From assembly GCF_000245735.1 (NCBI RefSeq), contig NZ_AHTH01000018.1, positions 1 through 54,199 of the forward strand: DNA of 54,199 bases, read 5' to 3'. The notes beneath the pieces are model-generated. The model worked only from the letters and a program-made list of their open reading frames with translations, was not told the DNA's origin and did not search any database. This stretch comes from Alishewanella jeotgali KCTC 22429 (GTDB taxonomy: Bacteria > Pseudomonadota > Gammaproteobacteria > Enterobacterales > Alteromonadaceae). A program made the position numbers and the translations under genes. Below, piece after piece: positions 24,348 through 33,932 of the stretch (position 1 is the stretch's first letter; each line of letters starts with the position of its first letter).

Positions 24348-26423
24348 TTAGAAGCGGTAACGGAAACCGGCTTCAAAGGCGCGCTCAGGACCAACATAGA
24401 TCCCCTGACGCAGACCTGCGATATACTGCTTATCGGTCAGATTCTTCACTGAGCCATAAACAGTAAAGCCTTCAAAAGCAGTATATTGCGCCAGTAAATC
24501 ATAGACAGTGTAAGCCGGTAATAAGCCACCCCAGATACCGCCTGCCGCATTAGCCGGAATATCGACGCGGTTGCTTGGATCACCGAATTGCTCACCACGG
24601 TGGTGTGCAGTCAACGCAACACTAAAAGCATCAGCGCTGTAGCTTAAGGCCACATTAGCCAGCACCTTGGGCGCATATGGCAGGCGGTTGCCAGCATTGA
24701 CACCCGTTTTAAACTCAGAAGTCGGCACCCAGGTCGCATTGGTATCTAAGCGGAAACCAGCACCCAGATTATAACCAAACAGGAACTCCATACCGGTATG
24801 CTCGGTTTTACCGGCATTGGATTGTGACAGGTTGGGATCACTGTTACCGGTAACGACCTGATTGGCAAAGTCCATATAGAAAGCCGATACTTCGTAGTTA
24901 GCCGCACCCACTGTGCCACGTAAGCCCAGCTCATAGTTAACTGAACGTTCACCATCTAACTGCTGATCGGTTAAACCATCCAGTGCGACACCATTTGATG
25001 CTGGCGAGAAAGCGCGATACACACCACCGTATAATTGTGCATTCGCAGTTAACTCGTAGGTTGCGCCTACGCCTGGTAGCAATTCGGTGTTAGAGGTCTT
25101 AGCACTGTCACCATTCTGCGTCAGGATGGTGCGTTTTTGCTCATAAGACTCAACCCTTAAACCTGGGGTAACGGCAAAGGCATCAGTCAGCTGAATACGG
25201 CTTTGCGCATAACCGGCGACACTATTAGCAGAATCAATAATATGACGGTCATTGGTACCTGAGCGGTCAGCCGCGCGGGTCGCCCGGATCCGGGTGTCAT
25301 TTGATTTTTCTTCCATCAGGCGCAGGCCAAACTCGGTAGCGGCAGCATAACCAAACAGTTGTTGATCAAAGCTTAACCGGCTTTCAATGCCCAAACGTTC
25401 AAAACTACGGTTGTTACCGACGATATTATTGGTGTAAACCCAACGCCCTGCGATATTCGAGGCGGCAGTATTGGCGTCATAACGCCAGTAATCGCGGGTC
25501 GTATTACTCCAGTAAACCAAGGTGTTTAATTTGGCATTATTATCAAATACATATTCATGGTTCAGGTCAAAAGCCGTGCGATCGGTCAGATACCAGTCAT
25601 CCGGTGCCGGGTTGTTACGCTCACCATTCAGGTATTGCTGCAGCAAAAGTCCACGATAGGAAATATTGGCCTCATTTTCATGATAGGCAAATTTAATCCC
25701 GACTTTTTGCTTATCGCTAATGGCTAAACCGGCTTTAACCATCACATCAGACATATCGTAACCCTTGTCCATAAAGCCATCGCTCTTGGCTTTAGTGGCC
25801 ACCACGCCTAAGAAGGCATCTTCGGCCTGGTTTTTAGCACCGGCTTCCAGTGTCATCTCACGTAGATTGAAAGAACCGGCGCGGGCAGACAGCTGTACAC
25901 CATCAGTAGGAGTTTTGGTGATATAGTTTACTACGCCACCGATAGTCGAAGGGCCATAACGTAAAGAGGCCGAACCTTTTAACACTTCAACCGACTCCAC
26001 CCGCTGAATACGGGTGTTAAAGTAGCGATCATTACCGATAAATAAGCCTGGTGCTACCGGTACGCCATCTTCCAGTAATAAGGATTTGGATTCACTGGCA
26101 GACAAGCCACGAATACCGAAATTCGCAACAATGGAGGTCTCTTCTTCACCTTTAATATTGATACCTGGTACCCGGCGCAAAACATCCTCTGTCGACAGTG
26201 GCTGCACCTGCTCAATCTGGGCGCGGTCGATCAGGATCACCGACCCGGTTTCATCAAAACGATGCAGCTGCTGATCACCCTTGACCCGGATCACCTCAAT
26301 AGAGGGCATCACTTTTTCTGCACTACTTTCTGCGGCAGCTTCTTCCGCAGCTGCAGCCATGCTCACCACACCTAAAGATAGCGCCACGGCTAAAGCCACG
26401 GGCTGACGTTTAGTCGACAACAT
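24348..26423 (-). CDS. TonB-dependent receptor, FecA-like
   Basis: 691 aa. Signal peptide to about Ala26, plug with RRVPGINIKGEEE, NFGIRGLSASESKSLLLEDGVPVAPG (landmark GIRGLSASESKS) and GSASLRYGPSTIGGVVNYITKTP (landmark RYGPSTIGGVVNYI), barrel ending AGFRYRF. The plug is closest in style to FecA/ferric-citrate and related siderophore receptors, but the N-terminal signalling domain of FecA is missing, so it is a plain transporter. RBS AGGAGAGG. Fur box upstream at 26487. No partner genes on its strand; transcript ends at the terminator at 24303. Confidence 0.9.
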   Translation of the reverse strand: MLSTKRQPVALAVALSLGVVSMAAAAEEAAAESSAEKVMPSIEVIRVKGDQQLHRFDETGSVILIDRAQIEQVQPLSTEDVLRRVPGINIKGEEETSIVANFGIRGLSASESKSLLLEDGVPVAPGLFIGNDRYFNTRIQRVESVEVLKGSASLRYGPSTIGGVVNYITKTPTDGVQLSARAGSFNLREMTLEAGAKNQAEDAFLGVVATKAKSDGFMDKGYDMSDVMVKAGLAISDKQKVGIKFAYHENEANISYRGLLLQQYLNGERNNPAPDDWYLTDRTAFDLNHEYVFDNNAKLNTLVYWSNTTRDYWRYDANTAASNIAGRWVYTNNIVGNNRSFERLGIESRLSFDQQLFGYAAATEFGLRLMEEKSNDTRIRATRAADRSGTNDRHIIDSANSVAGYAQSRIQLTDAFAVTPGLRVESYEQKRTILTQNGDSAKTSNTELLPGVGATYELTANAQLYGGVYRAFSPASNGVALDGLTDQQLDGERSVNYELGLRGTVGAANYEVSAFYMDFANQVVTGNSDPNLSQSNAGKTEHTGMEFLFGYNLGAGFRLDTNATWVPTSEFKTGVNAGNRLPYAPKVLANVALSYSADAFSVALTAHHRGEQFGDPSNRVDIPANAAGGIWGGLLPAYTVYDLLAQYTAFEGFTVYGSVKNLTDKQYIAGLRQGIYVGPERAFEAGFRYRF

Positions 26424-26486
26424 AAAACCTCTCCTGGATAATCATGATGTATGAAATTGCCGCGCATCTTAGCAATTAAAAACTCA

Positions 26487-26507
26487 AACAGCAATTGTTA
26501 TCATTTG
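26487..26507 (-). promoter_or_regulatory. Fur box upstream of the FecA-like receptor
   Basis: The minus strand reads AAATGATAACAATTGCTGTT: left half perfect, right half degenerate, about 15 of 20 positions. It lies about 64 bp before the start codon. Confidence 0.7.
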
Positions 26508-26533
26508 GCTTTATGATTGTTTTACTGTCACTA

Positions 26534-27238
26534 TTACTTTGTGGGTAGCCCGTACAGGGTTTCGGCCCGTTGCAGTAAAATCCAACTGGTCAGTATGTAC
26601 TTGTCACCGGATACCGGGATGCAGCCGCGATGAGTGTGGGTAAAATAGGCCGGCGCTATTACCATGCGGCCAGCTTTCGGTTGAATACGCTGCTGCTGAT
26701 AATAAAACTCGGTCTCGCCGCCTTCGGCTACATCATTCAGATAGAACATAAACAGCAAGCTACGGTGCAACGGTTCATTGTCCGGCAGCTGGGGGTAAAC
26801 CTCGCAATGCCAGTAGTTGTAGTTGCCCTTACCGGCGGCATATTTTTGCGCCTGAATAGGCCCCAGCCGGTACAGGGTACGCATAAAATCAAAGGTTTGT
26901 TGCTCACTAAACTGGCTGAAATTTTCATGGGTGACCGGCAAGGGGGCGCCACTGACCGGATCCTGGGTGGTGATGCCCACAGGCGCAATCAAGGCAAAAT
27001 GGTACTTCTGAAAATACTGATGTGCATAGTGGGTGGTAACCTGAATAATCTGCTGTAATAACGCCTGGTACTCAGCATGCTCATTCAGATACAGATCGGT
27101 ACTGATTTTTTTGCTGGTATCAACGCCTGCGCCGGTACGGCCGGTTTGCGTATGCGGGCTTTGCTCAAAGGTGCTAATCAGCTGTTGGCAAAGTGCCGAG
27201 CTTAACGCATTATCATACACTTCAATAAAATTGGTCAT
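26534..27238 (-). CDS. 2-oxoglutarate/Fe(II)-dependent oxygenase (prolyl-4-hydroxylase type)
   Basis: 234 aa. Double-stranded beta-helix fold with iron ligands His144 and Glu146 (WHCEVYP), His203 (FTHTHRG) and a 2OG-binding Lys213 (GDKYILTSW). Glu in place of the more common Asp in HxD is allowed in the family. The enzyme would hydroxylate a protein or small molecule using Fe2+, O2 and 2-oxoglutarate. Upstream neighbour of a Fur-controlled receptor, as in PiuC-type pairs, but the sequence does not look like PiuC. Its start is only 15 bp from a divergent gene, so its promoter overlaps that gene. Confidence 0.82.
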   Translation of the reverse strand: MTNFIEVYDNALSSALCQQLISTFEQSPHTQTGRTGAGVDTSKKISTDLYLNEHAEYQALLQQIIQVTTHYAHQYFQKYHFALIAPVGITTQDPVSGAPLPVTHENFSQFSEQQTFDFMRTLYRLGPIQAQKYAAGKGNYNYWHCEVYPQLPDNEPLHRSLLFMFYLNDVAEGGETEFYYQQQRIQPKAGRMVIAPAYFTHTHRGCIPVSGDKYILTSWILLQRAETLYGLPTK

Positions 27239-27253
27239 TACAAGGTCCTACTG

Positions 27254-27655
27254 ATGTTTACCGAGGTTATCCAGCCCCGTTTTTCTGATACTGATGCCTT
27301 AGGGCATATTAATAACACGGTGTTTGCCGTCTGGTTTGAAAGCGCCCGCCAGCCGGTGTTCCGAATCTTTACCCCAGATCTGGACGTTAAAAAATGGGCT
27401 TTGATTATTGCCGGTATTCAACTGAATTACCATGCCCAGACCCATTATGGCCAGCCGGTAGAAATTCGAACCTGGATCAGTGAAGTGGGTAATCGCTCGT
27501 TTAAGGTGTATCAGGAAGCCTGGCAAAACGGCCAGAAAACGGTATCGGGCACTGCCGCCATGGTGAAATTTGATTATCAACAGCAACAGGCGGCGTTGTT
27601 AACCGAACAGGAACGCCAACAGCTAAGTGCCCACCCGCTTAACGCCGAAAACTAA
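27254..27655 (+). CDS. Hotdog-fold acyl-CoA thioesterase (4HBT type)
   Basis: 133 aa, the usual length for the YbgC/4HBT family. Opening RFSDTDALGHINNTVFAVWFESAR holds the signature Asp and the HINN segment of 4-hydroxybenzoyl-CoA thioesterases. It hydrolyses acyl-CoA thioesters; substrate unknown. AAGG lies 8 nt before ATG. Divergent from the 2OG oxygenase with 15 bp between start codons. Confidence 0.85.
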   Translation: MFTEVIQPRFSDTDALGHINNTVFAVWFESARQPVFRIFTPDLDVKKWALIIAGIQLNYHAQTHYGQPVEIRTWISEVGNRSFKVYQEAWQNGQKTVSGTAAMVKFDYQQQQAALLTEQERQQLSAHPLNAEN

Positions 27656-27729
27656 CCACTGAGCGAAAGCCGCTGGTATGCGTATTAACAACTGCTTAAG
27701 TTTAACCAAAACCACAGGGGATAAAATTT

Positions 27730-29454
27730 ATGCAGCAAACACTGTTAACGCTGGCGCTGGGGCTAAGTATCACCGCCTCGCCGCTGGTACAGGCTTTCGA
27801 TCGCATTACCGGTAAAGACTTTGCCAGCCGCTCCGAAGTGATCGCAACAGAAGCTATGGCGGCCACCAGCCACCCACTGGCAACCCAGATTGCATTGGAT
27901 ATTATGAAACAAGGCGGCAACGCAATTGATGCCGCCATTGCCGCCAATGCGGCCCTGGGTTTAATGGAGCCGACCGGTAATGGCATTGGTGGTGATCTCT
28001 ACGCCATGATCTGGGATGCCAAAACCGGCAAGCTCTATGGGCTAAATGCCTCTGGCCGCTCGCCGCTGGGATTAAGTTATGACACCTTAAAGGCCGAGCT
28101 GGATAAACTGGGCCGCAGCGATTTACCACCCCATGGCATGCTGCCAATTAGCGTGCCCGGTACTATCGATGGCTGGTTTGAAATGCACCAGAAATTCGGT
28201 AAGCTGCCAATGCCACAGCTGCTACAACCCACTATCGATTACGCCGAAAAAGGTTTCCCGGTTACTGAACTAATCGCCTACTATTGGGATCGCAGTGTGC
28301 CAGTGTTAAGCCCACAACCCGGCGATTTTAAAGGCAGCTTTACCATTAATGGTAAGGCGCCAGCTAAGGGCCAGATTTTTAAGAACCCGGGCCTGGCGTA
28401 CACGCTACGCACCGTCGCCAAAGACGGTCGTGATGCTTTTTACCGGGGCGAAATTACCCGCAAAATCGATAAATTTATGACTGAAAACGGTGGCTATCTG
28501 CGCTTTGCCGACTTTGCCAATCACCGTTCGGACTGGGTAGAGCCGGTGGGCGTCGACTATAAAGGCTATACCCTTTGGGAGTTGCCGCCAAACGGCCAGG
28601 GTATTGCTGCCTTACAAATGCTGCAAATACTCAAGAACTTTGATCTGGCCGCCCTCGGTTTTAACAGCCCGGAAAGCATCCACCTGATGGTAGAAGCAAA
28701 AAAACTGGCCTTTGAAGATCGCGCCAAGTTTTATGCCGATATGGACTTTTACAAAACACCAATCAGCAAACTGATTTCTGAGGAATACGGCCGCGAGCGC
28801 GCCAAGCTGATTAGCCAACGTGCCGCCCAGCGCGTCGATGCCGGCAACCCGCATCTGTATGAAGGCGATACCATCTATATGACCACCGCCGATAAAGACG
28901 GCAATATGGTGTCATTAATTCAGAGCAACTACCGTGGCATGGGCTCTGGCGTGGTGGTGCCGGGCTTAGGCTTTGTGTTCCAGGATCGTGGCCAGTTGTT
29001 CTCGATGGATAAAAATCACGCCAACGTCTATGAGCCTGGTAAGCGTGCCTTTAATACCATTATTCCGGCCTTTGTGACCAAGGACGGCAAGCCGCTGATC
29101 AGCTATGGCGTAATGGGCGGCGCCATGCAGCCGCAGGGCCATGTGCAAATTCTGGTCAATATGGTGGATTTTGGTATGAACCTGCAGGAAGCCGGTGATG
29201 CCGCCCGTTGGCAGCATCTGGGCAGCACTGAACCTACGGACGGCCAGGATGCCTATCTGAAAAACGGTGGCTATATTGAGGTTGAGCGCGGCATCCCGTT
29301 TGAAACGGTACGCGAGCTGCAAAAGCGTGGTCATGATGTGCGTTATGGCTTAGGTGGCTATGGTGGCTATCAGGCGATTATGAAAGACCATGTCAATGGT
29401 GTTTGGATCGGCGCCTCCGAATCCCGTAAAGATGGTCAGGCCGCGGGTTACTAA
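27730..29454 (+). CDS. ggt: Gamma-glutamyltransferase (Ntn hydrolase), exported
   Basis: 574 aa with signal peptide (MQQTLLTLALGLSITASPLVQA). GGT fold: ATSHPLATQIALDIMKQGGNAIDAAIAANAALG (landmark QGGNAIDAAIA), GNGIGGDLYAMIWD, ELPPNGQGIAALQML, and the autocleavage region DTIYMTTADKDGNMVSLIQS, where a Thr should become the N-terminal nucleophile of the small subunit. The usual TTHxS reads MTTADKDG, a variant seen in GGT-like members. It cleaves glutathione and gamma-glutamyl peptides in the periplasm. RBS CAGGGGA; own terminator at 29487. Confidence 0.88.
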   Translation: MQQTLLTLALGLSITASPLVQAFDRITGKDFASRSEVIATEAMAATSHPLATQIALDIMKQGGNAIDAAIAANAALGLMEPTGNGIGGDLYAMIWDAKTGKLYGLNASGRSPLGLSYDTLKAELDKLGRSDLPPHGMLPISVPGTIDGWFEMHQKFGKLPMPQLLQPTIDYAEKGFPVTELIAYYWDRSVPVLSPQPGDFKGSFTINGKAPAKGQIFKNPGLAYTLRTVAKDGRDAFYRGEITRKIDKFMTENGGYLRFADFANHRSDWVEPVGVDYKGYTLWELPPNGQGIAALQMLQILKNFDLAALGFNSPESIHLMVEAKKLAFEDRAKFYADMDFYKTPISKLISEEYGRERAKLISQRAAQRVDAGNPHLYEGDTIYMTTADKDGNMVSLIQSNYRGMGSGVVVPGLGFVFQDRGQLFSMDKNHANVYEPGKRAFNTIIPAFVTKDGKPLISYGVMGGAMQPQGHVQILVNMVDFGMNLQEAGDAARWQHLGSTEPTDGQDAYLKNGGYIEVERGIPFETVRELQKRGHDVRYGLGGYGGYQAIMKDHVNGVWIGASESRKDGQAAGY

Positions 29455-29486
29455 CGCCGGCACCTGCTGTGGTTTTCTGCAAATCA

Positions 29487-29511
29487 GGGCGGCTCATGGC
29501 CGCCCTTTTTT
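29487..29511 (+). terminator. Terminator after ggt
   Basis: Stem GGGCGGC/GCCGCCC with loop TCATG and six T (29506-29511). Lies 32 bp after the stop, between convergent genes. Confidence 0.92.
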
Positions 29512-29516
29512 ATAGG

Positions 29517-30074
29517 TTAAATCACCAATTCTACTCTGGCATCATGATGTTGGCGGATTTCGCAGACTGCCTGCTCCAGACAGCCGGCAAAGGGCTCGGC
29601 CGACGCCGGTTTTTGCTTGCGCAGTTCAATACGCTCGGCGGCTTTCAGGTACCGCATCACTTCTTCCTTGCTACGCAGGATCAAGCGTGGCACCGCCACC
29701 GGCTTGCCGGTATCCGCGTCCTTGGCAATCATCGTAAAGTACGACGAGTTACAATGCTTTATCTGACCGGTTTGAATATTCTGCGCTTCAACCCGGATCC
29801 CGACCACCATTGAGCTGGTACCGACATAGTTCACCGAAGCATTCAGTGTCACCAACTCCCCGACTTCGATCGGACTGAGAAAATCCACCCGGTCCACCGA
29901 CGCCGTGACACAGTATTTACCACTAAATTTAGAGCCACAGGCAAAGGCGATCTGGTCCATCAGCGATAGCAGATAGCCACCGTGGATCTTACCGCTAAAG
30001 TTGGAGTGGGAGGGTAACATCAACTGCGACAGCGTAATGTGAGAACAGGCAACGGTTTTATAGTCCAGGCTCAT
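29517..30074 (-). CDS. Acyl-CoA thioesterase, hotdog (YciA/BACH type)
   Basis: 185 aa. HotDog ACOT signature: MLPSHSNFSGKIHGGYLLSLMDQIAFACGSKFSGKYCVTASVDRVDFLSPIEVGELV (landmarks GGYLLSLMDQIA and VDRVDF). A C-terminal tail of about 50 residues is charged. It hydrolyses medium- or long-chain acyl-CoA. 24 bp downstream of the DUF2288 gene on the same strand, so it may be cotranscribed with glrR-DUF2288. RBS AGGAG precedes ATG. Confidence 0.88.
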   Translation of the reverse strand: MSLDYKTVACSHITLSQLMLPSHSNFSGKIHGGYLLSLMDQIAFACGSKFSGKYCVTASVDRVDFLSPIEVGELVTLNASVNYVGTSSMVVGIRVEAQNIQTGQIKHCNSSYFTMIAKDADTGKPVAVPRLILRSKEEVMRYLKAAERIELRKQKPASAEPFAGCLEQAVCEIRQHHDARVELVI

Positions 30075-30098
30075 AACAGGCTCCTGCGCAGGTAGGGG

Positions 30099-30455
30099 TT
30101 AATTTAACTGTTGCGGTAATGGCTTATCCTGCACCAGAACCCAGGGTGAAATGACCACGGCCCACAGTTCGGCCTGTTGCTGATACCATTGCTGCGCTTG
30201 CTGTTCGCTGGTACGAACCACCTGAGCATTTTGCAACCACTGCGCAACCTGCTGCTTATCATCGCGACTAAACGCAAAGGCCACGTCAATCAAATCCAGC
30301 TCGGCTGCGACGCTAATCACACTGCCGGCGGCATAAAACTTTTGCAGCTCCAGCCAACTGATCCGCGCTGTTTCACTAACAATTTTCGCCCGGATCAGCG
30401 CCGGATCTTCTGCTTCTTCGGCCAGCCAGGCATCAGACGGAGTGGGTTTATTCAT
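30099..30455 (-). CDS. DUF2288 protein
   Basis: 118 aa. Matches DUF2288 as remembered: RAKIVSETARISWLELQKFYAAGSVISVAAELDLIDVAFAFSRDD (landmark WLELQKFYAAG) followed by an Asp/Lys/Gln segment and TSEQQAQQWYQQQAELWAVVISPWVLVQ. No signal peptide or membrane helix; function unknown. It lies 24 bp after glrR and 24 bp before the thioesterase. RBS AGGAAG before ATG. Confidence 0.8.
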   Translation of the reverse strand: MNKPTPSDAWLAEEAEDPALIRAKIVSETARISWLELQKFYAAGSVISVAAELDLIDVAFAFSRDDKQQVAQWLQNAQVVRTSEQQAQQWYQQQAELWAVVISPWVLVQDKPLPQQLN

Positions 30456-30479
30456 CTTTGTTTCTTCCTTCGCAGTGCC

Positions 30480-31829
30480 CTATTCCAGCTCATCACCCTG
30501 TTCGGCGACCTGCTGGGCACTGAGTTCATGTTTCTTCAGCAACTTATAAAAATCGGTACGATTACGACCCGCCAGTTCGGCGGCCCGGGTGACATTGCCT
30601 TCGGTCATTTGCAATACCCGGATCAGATACTGGCGTTCAAACTGGTCGCGCGCTTCGATTAGCGTAGGCCAATAACTGCTATTCTGCGATAACGCCTGCT
30701 CTACTAAGGACGCTGAAATCACCGGGCTCTGGGTTAAGGCGACACATTGTTCAATCACATTGACCAGTTGCCGCACATTACCGGGCCATTTTGCGGTAGC
30801 CAGCAGCTGCAGGGCATCATCGGAGAAGCGGGTCACCTTTACATGATGCCGCTCGGCACTTTGCTGCAACACATGGCGCGCTAACAGCGGGATATCTTCT
30901 GCCCGTTGCTCTAACGTCGGCAGTGGCAGGTTTACCACATTTAACCGATAGTACAGATCTTCGCGGAAGCTGCCGTCGGCCATCGCCTGTTGTAAATCCC
31001 GGTGCGTGGCAGACAACACCCGCACATTGATCGGGATCGTTTTAGCACTGCCTACCGGCCGGATTTGCCGCTCCTGCAGCGCACGCAGTAATTTTACCTG
31101 TAAAGCTACCGGCATATCGCCAATTTCATCCAAAAACAGGGTACCACCATCTGCTTCGCGGAATAAACCAGCATGCTCAGTAACCGCGCCGGTAAAGGCC
31201 CCTTTACTGTGACCAAACAGCTCAGACTCCAGCAAATGCTCAGGTAGGGCGCCGCAGTTAATCGCGACAAAAGGCTTAGCGGCCCGAGGGCTGGCGTTGT
31301 GAATAGCTTTGGCCAACAATTCCTTACCGGTACCACTGGCACCGGTGATCAGTACGCTGACATCCCGCTGCGCCACCCGGTACGCTTGCTCCAGCACATT
31401 TTGCATCAGCGGGCTGCGGGTAATAATGGCCTCGCGCCATTGCTCCTGCTCCGGTAAGGATTGATTCAGCGCGCGTTGCAATACTTCGCGCAGCTCAGCC
31501 GGGTTCAGAGGCTTGGTCAGAAAGCCAAACACGCCGCGCTGCGTGGCAGCGACCGCCTCCGGAATAGAGCCATGCGCCGTCATCAGGATCACCGGAACGC
31601 CTTTGTAACGTTTAGCAATTTCATCAAACAGGCTCATGCCATCCAGTCCGGGCATCCGCAGATCACTTAACACCACGTCGACACTCTGTTTCGCCAGCAG
31701 CGTCAGCGCCGTTTCAGCGCTGTCAGCATTAATCACCTGATAGCCTTCGCCTTCCAGACGCAGGGTTAACAGCCGCAGTAAACTCGGATCATCATCGACC
31801 AACAATAAGCGAGGGTTATCCCGGGCCAT
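30480..31829 (-). CDS. glrR: Sigma-54-dependent response regulator GlrR (QseF)
   Basis: 449 aa in three parts: receiver with phospho-acceptor Asp56 (VVLSDLRMPG), AAA+ activator domain with Walker A GASGTGKE (163-170) and the sigma-54 contact loop GAFTGA (210-215), and a Fis-type helix-turn-helix at the C-terminus (GNVTRAAELAGRNRTDFYKLL, landmark RAAELAGRNRTDF). With GlrK it forms the envelope-sensing GlrK/GlrR pair that in enterobacteria activates sigma-54 transcription of the sRNA gene glmY. Here a sigma-54 promoter with GlrR-like sites lies just upstream of the operon (34305-34477). Starts inside the end of glrG (14-bp overlap). Confidence 0.92.
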   Translation of the reverse strand: MARDNPRLLLVDDDPSLLRLLTLRLEGEGYQVINADSAETALTLLAKQSVDVVLSDLRMPGLDGMSLFDEIAKRYKGVPVILMTAHGSIPEAVAATQRGVFGFLTKPLNPAELREVLQRALNQSLPEQEQWREAIITRSPLMQNVLEQAYRVAQRDVSVLITGASGTGKELLAKAIHNASPRAAKPFVAINCGALPEHLLESELFGHSKGAFTGAVTEHAGLFREADGGTLFLDEIGDMPVALQVKLLRALQERQIRPVGSAKTIPINVRVLSATHRDLQQAMADGSFREDLYYRLNVVNLPLPTLEQRAEDIPLLARHVLQQSAERHHVKVTRFSDDALQLLATAKWPGNVRQLVNVIEQCVALTQSPVISASLVEQALSQNSSYWPTLIEARDQFERQYLIRVLQMTEGNVTRAAELAGRNRTDFYKLLKKHELSAQQVAEQGDELE

Positions 31830-32424
31830 TATTGCCTCCGTTATTTTCCACCGGTTGCTGGTTTAACTCGGCCTCGATTTGGGTCAGGGCATCAATTTTC
31901 TTCTGCAATTCCCGGTTGGTTTTTTGCAGCCGCTCTAACTGGTCCAATTGCTGGGCATTTAAACGGGTAACGGCACTGACTGCCGATTCAGCTTCCAATA
32001 ACTTCTGATTATAGGTTAGCTCCCAGCTAAAGATCGCAGCCAGACGCGGCGGGAAACTCAGCAGCATCTCGGCTAATTGCGTTTGTACCTTAAAGCGGCT
32101 GACATAGGGCATATCCGGGTGCAGCGATAACAGCGCGAACTGGAATTGCGCTACCTCGTCCGGTTCCGCCAGTTGCAGTAAACGCTGCCGCTCAGCCTCA
32201 GGCTCAGCCAGAATGCTTTGTTTATAATCCAGCCAGGCTTGCAACGTTGCCGGCTCATCGGTAAATTTTAGCAGGTCAAGCAACTGCGGTTCTTCCTGCA
32301 GCGCCGGCTCTGGCTGCTCCGGCATCACTTCAAGCTGCGGCTCGGCTGGCGGCGGTGCCGGCGGCGGCGTAACCTGACAGGCTGATAACAGCGCCAGTGA
32401 CGCGACCCAGACTAAATTTTTCAT
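31816..32424 (-). CDS. glrG: GlrG/QseG-like outer-membrane lipoprotein
   Basis: 202 aa. Lipobox LSAC gives Cys16, then a Pro/Glu-rich stretch, a helical body and a C-terminal coiled coil (LNAQQLDQLERLQKTNRELQ, about 160-180). Position between glrK and glrR, size and coiled coil fit QseG, which contacts and activates the GlrK sensor. Overlaps glrK by 4 bp (ATGA) and glrR by 14 bp. Confidence 0.85.
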   Translation of the reverse strand: MKNLVWVASLALLSACQVTPPPAPPPAEPQLEVMPEQPEPALQEEPQLLDLLKFTDEPATLQAWLDYKQSILAEPEAERQRLLQLAEPDEVAQFQFALLSLHPDMPYVSRFKVQTQLAEMLLSFPPRLAAIFSWELTYNQKLLEAESAVSAVTRLNAQQLDQLERLQKTNRELQKKIDALTQIEAELNQQPVENNGGNNGPG

Positions 32425-33842
32425 ACCATTTTTTCTCCTGAAAGCGGCAACCTGACCCGGATACAGACATCGGCATAGACGACGTCAACAATATCCGCAT
32501 GCCCGCCAAGCAAGCGGGCGCAGTCTGCTACTATCGACAGCCCCAGCCCCGAACCCTGCACTGCATCAAAACGTGGGGTCGTGCCCCGCTGGAAAGGTTC
32601 AAATAATTTCTCACGCAGTGCCACTGGGATCGGGGTGCCATTATTCGCCACCTCCAATACCACGGATTCGTCCTGCCGGTATAATTTCACCCAAACCGGA
32701 CTGCCTTCGGCGCCATAGGCCTGGGCGTTATTAATCAGATTATCCAGAATGCGCCGAAACAAGGTGGCATCAGTACAAAGTGAACTGAGCTGACAATCAA
32801 GCTTCACCTGTTGCTGGCGTTGTTGTAGTGATAACGCATGGTCACTAAAACACTCCTGCATCAGTTGCTGTGGCACCACCTGGCTCCAATTCGGCTGGGC
32901 TTGTTGTAGCAGGCGGTTATAGTCGAGTAGCTGCTCGGTTAACACGCTGAGCCGGTCGGCACTGCCATTCAGCAAACTGACAACTTCCTGCTGCTGCGGA
33001 TTGAGCGGACCGACCAACTGCTCGGTTAACAGGGCGCAGCCTTCGCGAATGCTGGAAAGTGGTGTTTTTAGCTCGTGTGAGGCATGGCGCAGCAACACCA
33101 GCCGTAAGGCTTCTAATTGCTGCAGGCGCGAACTCAGCCAGCGTAATTGCTCACCCAGCTCGGCCAGTTCCCGCGGCCCGCGCAGTTTTTCATCCGGAAA
33201 CTGATGCTTTGGCTGCGCAATGGCCCGGATCATCCGGTCCAGCTTCTGTACCGGCGCCGTGATCCGGCCCGAGGCCCATAACACCAAGAGTAAGGTGAGT
33301 AACACCAGAGCAAAGGTTTCCCAGGCCAGCTGTTGCTGGGTTTTCGCGACCTGCTGTTGCTGATTCTCCAGTTGCCGCTCTAACAGGTCCCAGATTTCTT
33401 TGGTGATTTGCTGTTGCTGGGTACGCACTTGCAGCAGTAAGGCTTCTGGCACTTCGCTGGTCGGTTCAATAAACTTTAATCTGAGGCTTTGCAAAGCATC
33501 GCGCTGACTCTGACATAACGCCAATTCGGGTAAACTGCGACAGAGCTGAGCTAACAGCTGTAGTTGATTGTCGATATGGTTTAAAGCCAGCCGCTGCAGC
33601 GCCTCAGTGCGCACCACCGCATACTGGCGCACCGCCCGCTCGATATCGACTACCAGGCTTTGCATACTTTCTGCCTGGCGCACTGTCGACACTGCCTGCT
33701 CGGCCGAGGTAATGGCATAATTACTGACACCACTTAGGGATTTATTACTCTGCCACAATAAAACTCCGACTGGGATCAGGGCCAGAAAAAAGCTTAGCAG
33801 TACTAACTGTCGCAATGACGCCGTTTGAATGGAAAAGCGCAT
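32421..33842 (-). CDS. glrK: Sensor histidine kinase GlrK (QseE)
   Basis: 473 aa from the ATG at 33842, which has GGTGGAG 5 nt upstream; the GTG at 33851 lies in that RBS. Two membrane helices (about 14-32 and 170-190) enclose a helical periplasmic sensor domain, followed by HAMP, a dimerisation helix with phospho-acceptor His in RHASHELKTPLSSIREG, and HATPase with N box (DNLINNAQAYG) and G2 box (GSGLGLSIVADCARLLGG). It senses envelope stress and phosphorylates GlrR. First gene of glrK-glrG-glrR. Confidence 0.92.
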   Translation of the reverse strand: MRFSIQTASLRQLVLLSFFLALIPVGVLLWQSNKSLSGVSNYAITSAEQAVSTVRQAESMQSLVVDIERAVRQYAVVRTEALQRLALNHIDNQLQLLAQLCRSLPELALCQSQRDALQSLRLKFIEPTSEVPEALLLQVRTQQQQITKEIWDLLERQLENQQQQVAKTQQQLAWETFALVLLTLLLVLWASGRITAPVQKLDRMIRAIAQPKHQFPDEKLRGPRELAELGEQLRWLSSRLQQLEALRLVLLRHASHELKTPLSSIREGCALLTEQLVGPLNPQQQEVVSLLNGSADRLSVLTEQLLDYNRLLQQAQPNWSQVVPQQLMQECFSDHALSLQQRQQQVKLDCQLSSLCTDATLFRRILDNLINNAQAYGAEGSPVWVKLYRQDESVVLEVANNGTPIPVALREKLFEPFQRGTTPRFDAVQGSGLGLSIVADCARLLGGHADIVDVVYADVCIRVRLPLSGEKMV

Positions 33843-33932
33843 GGGCTCCACCCTCAGAGAATTCTGACTTTAGTTTACTGAAAATTCAGGGCCTTGTATT
33901 GCCGTTAGCCGTATAAATTAGCTGCTACGGGC

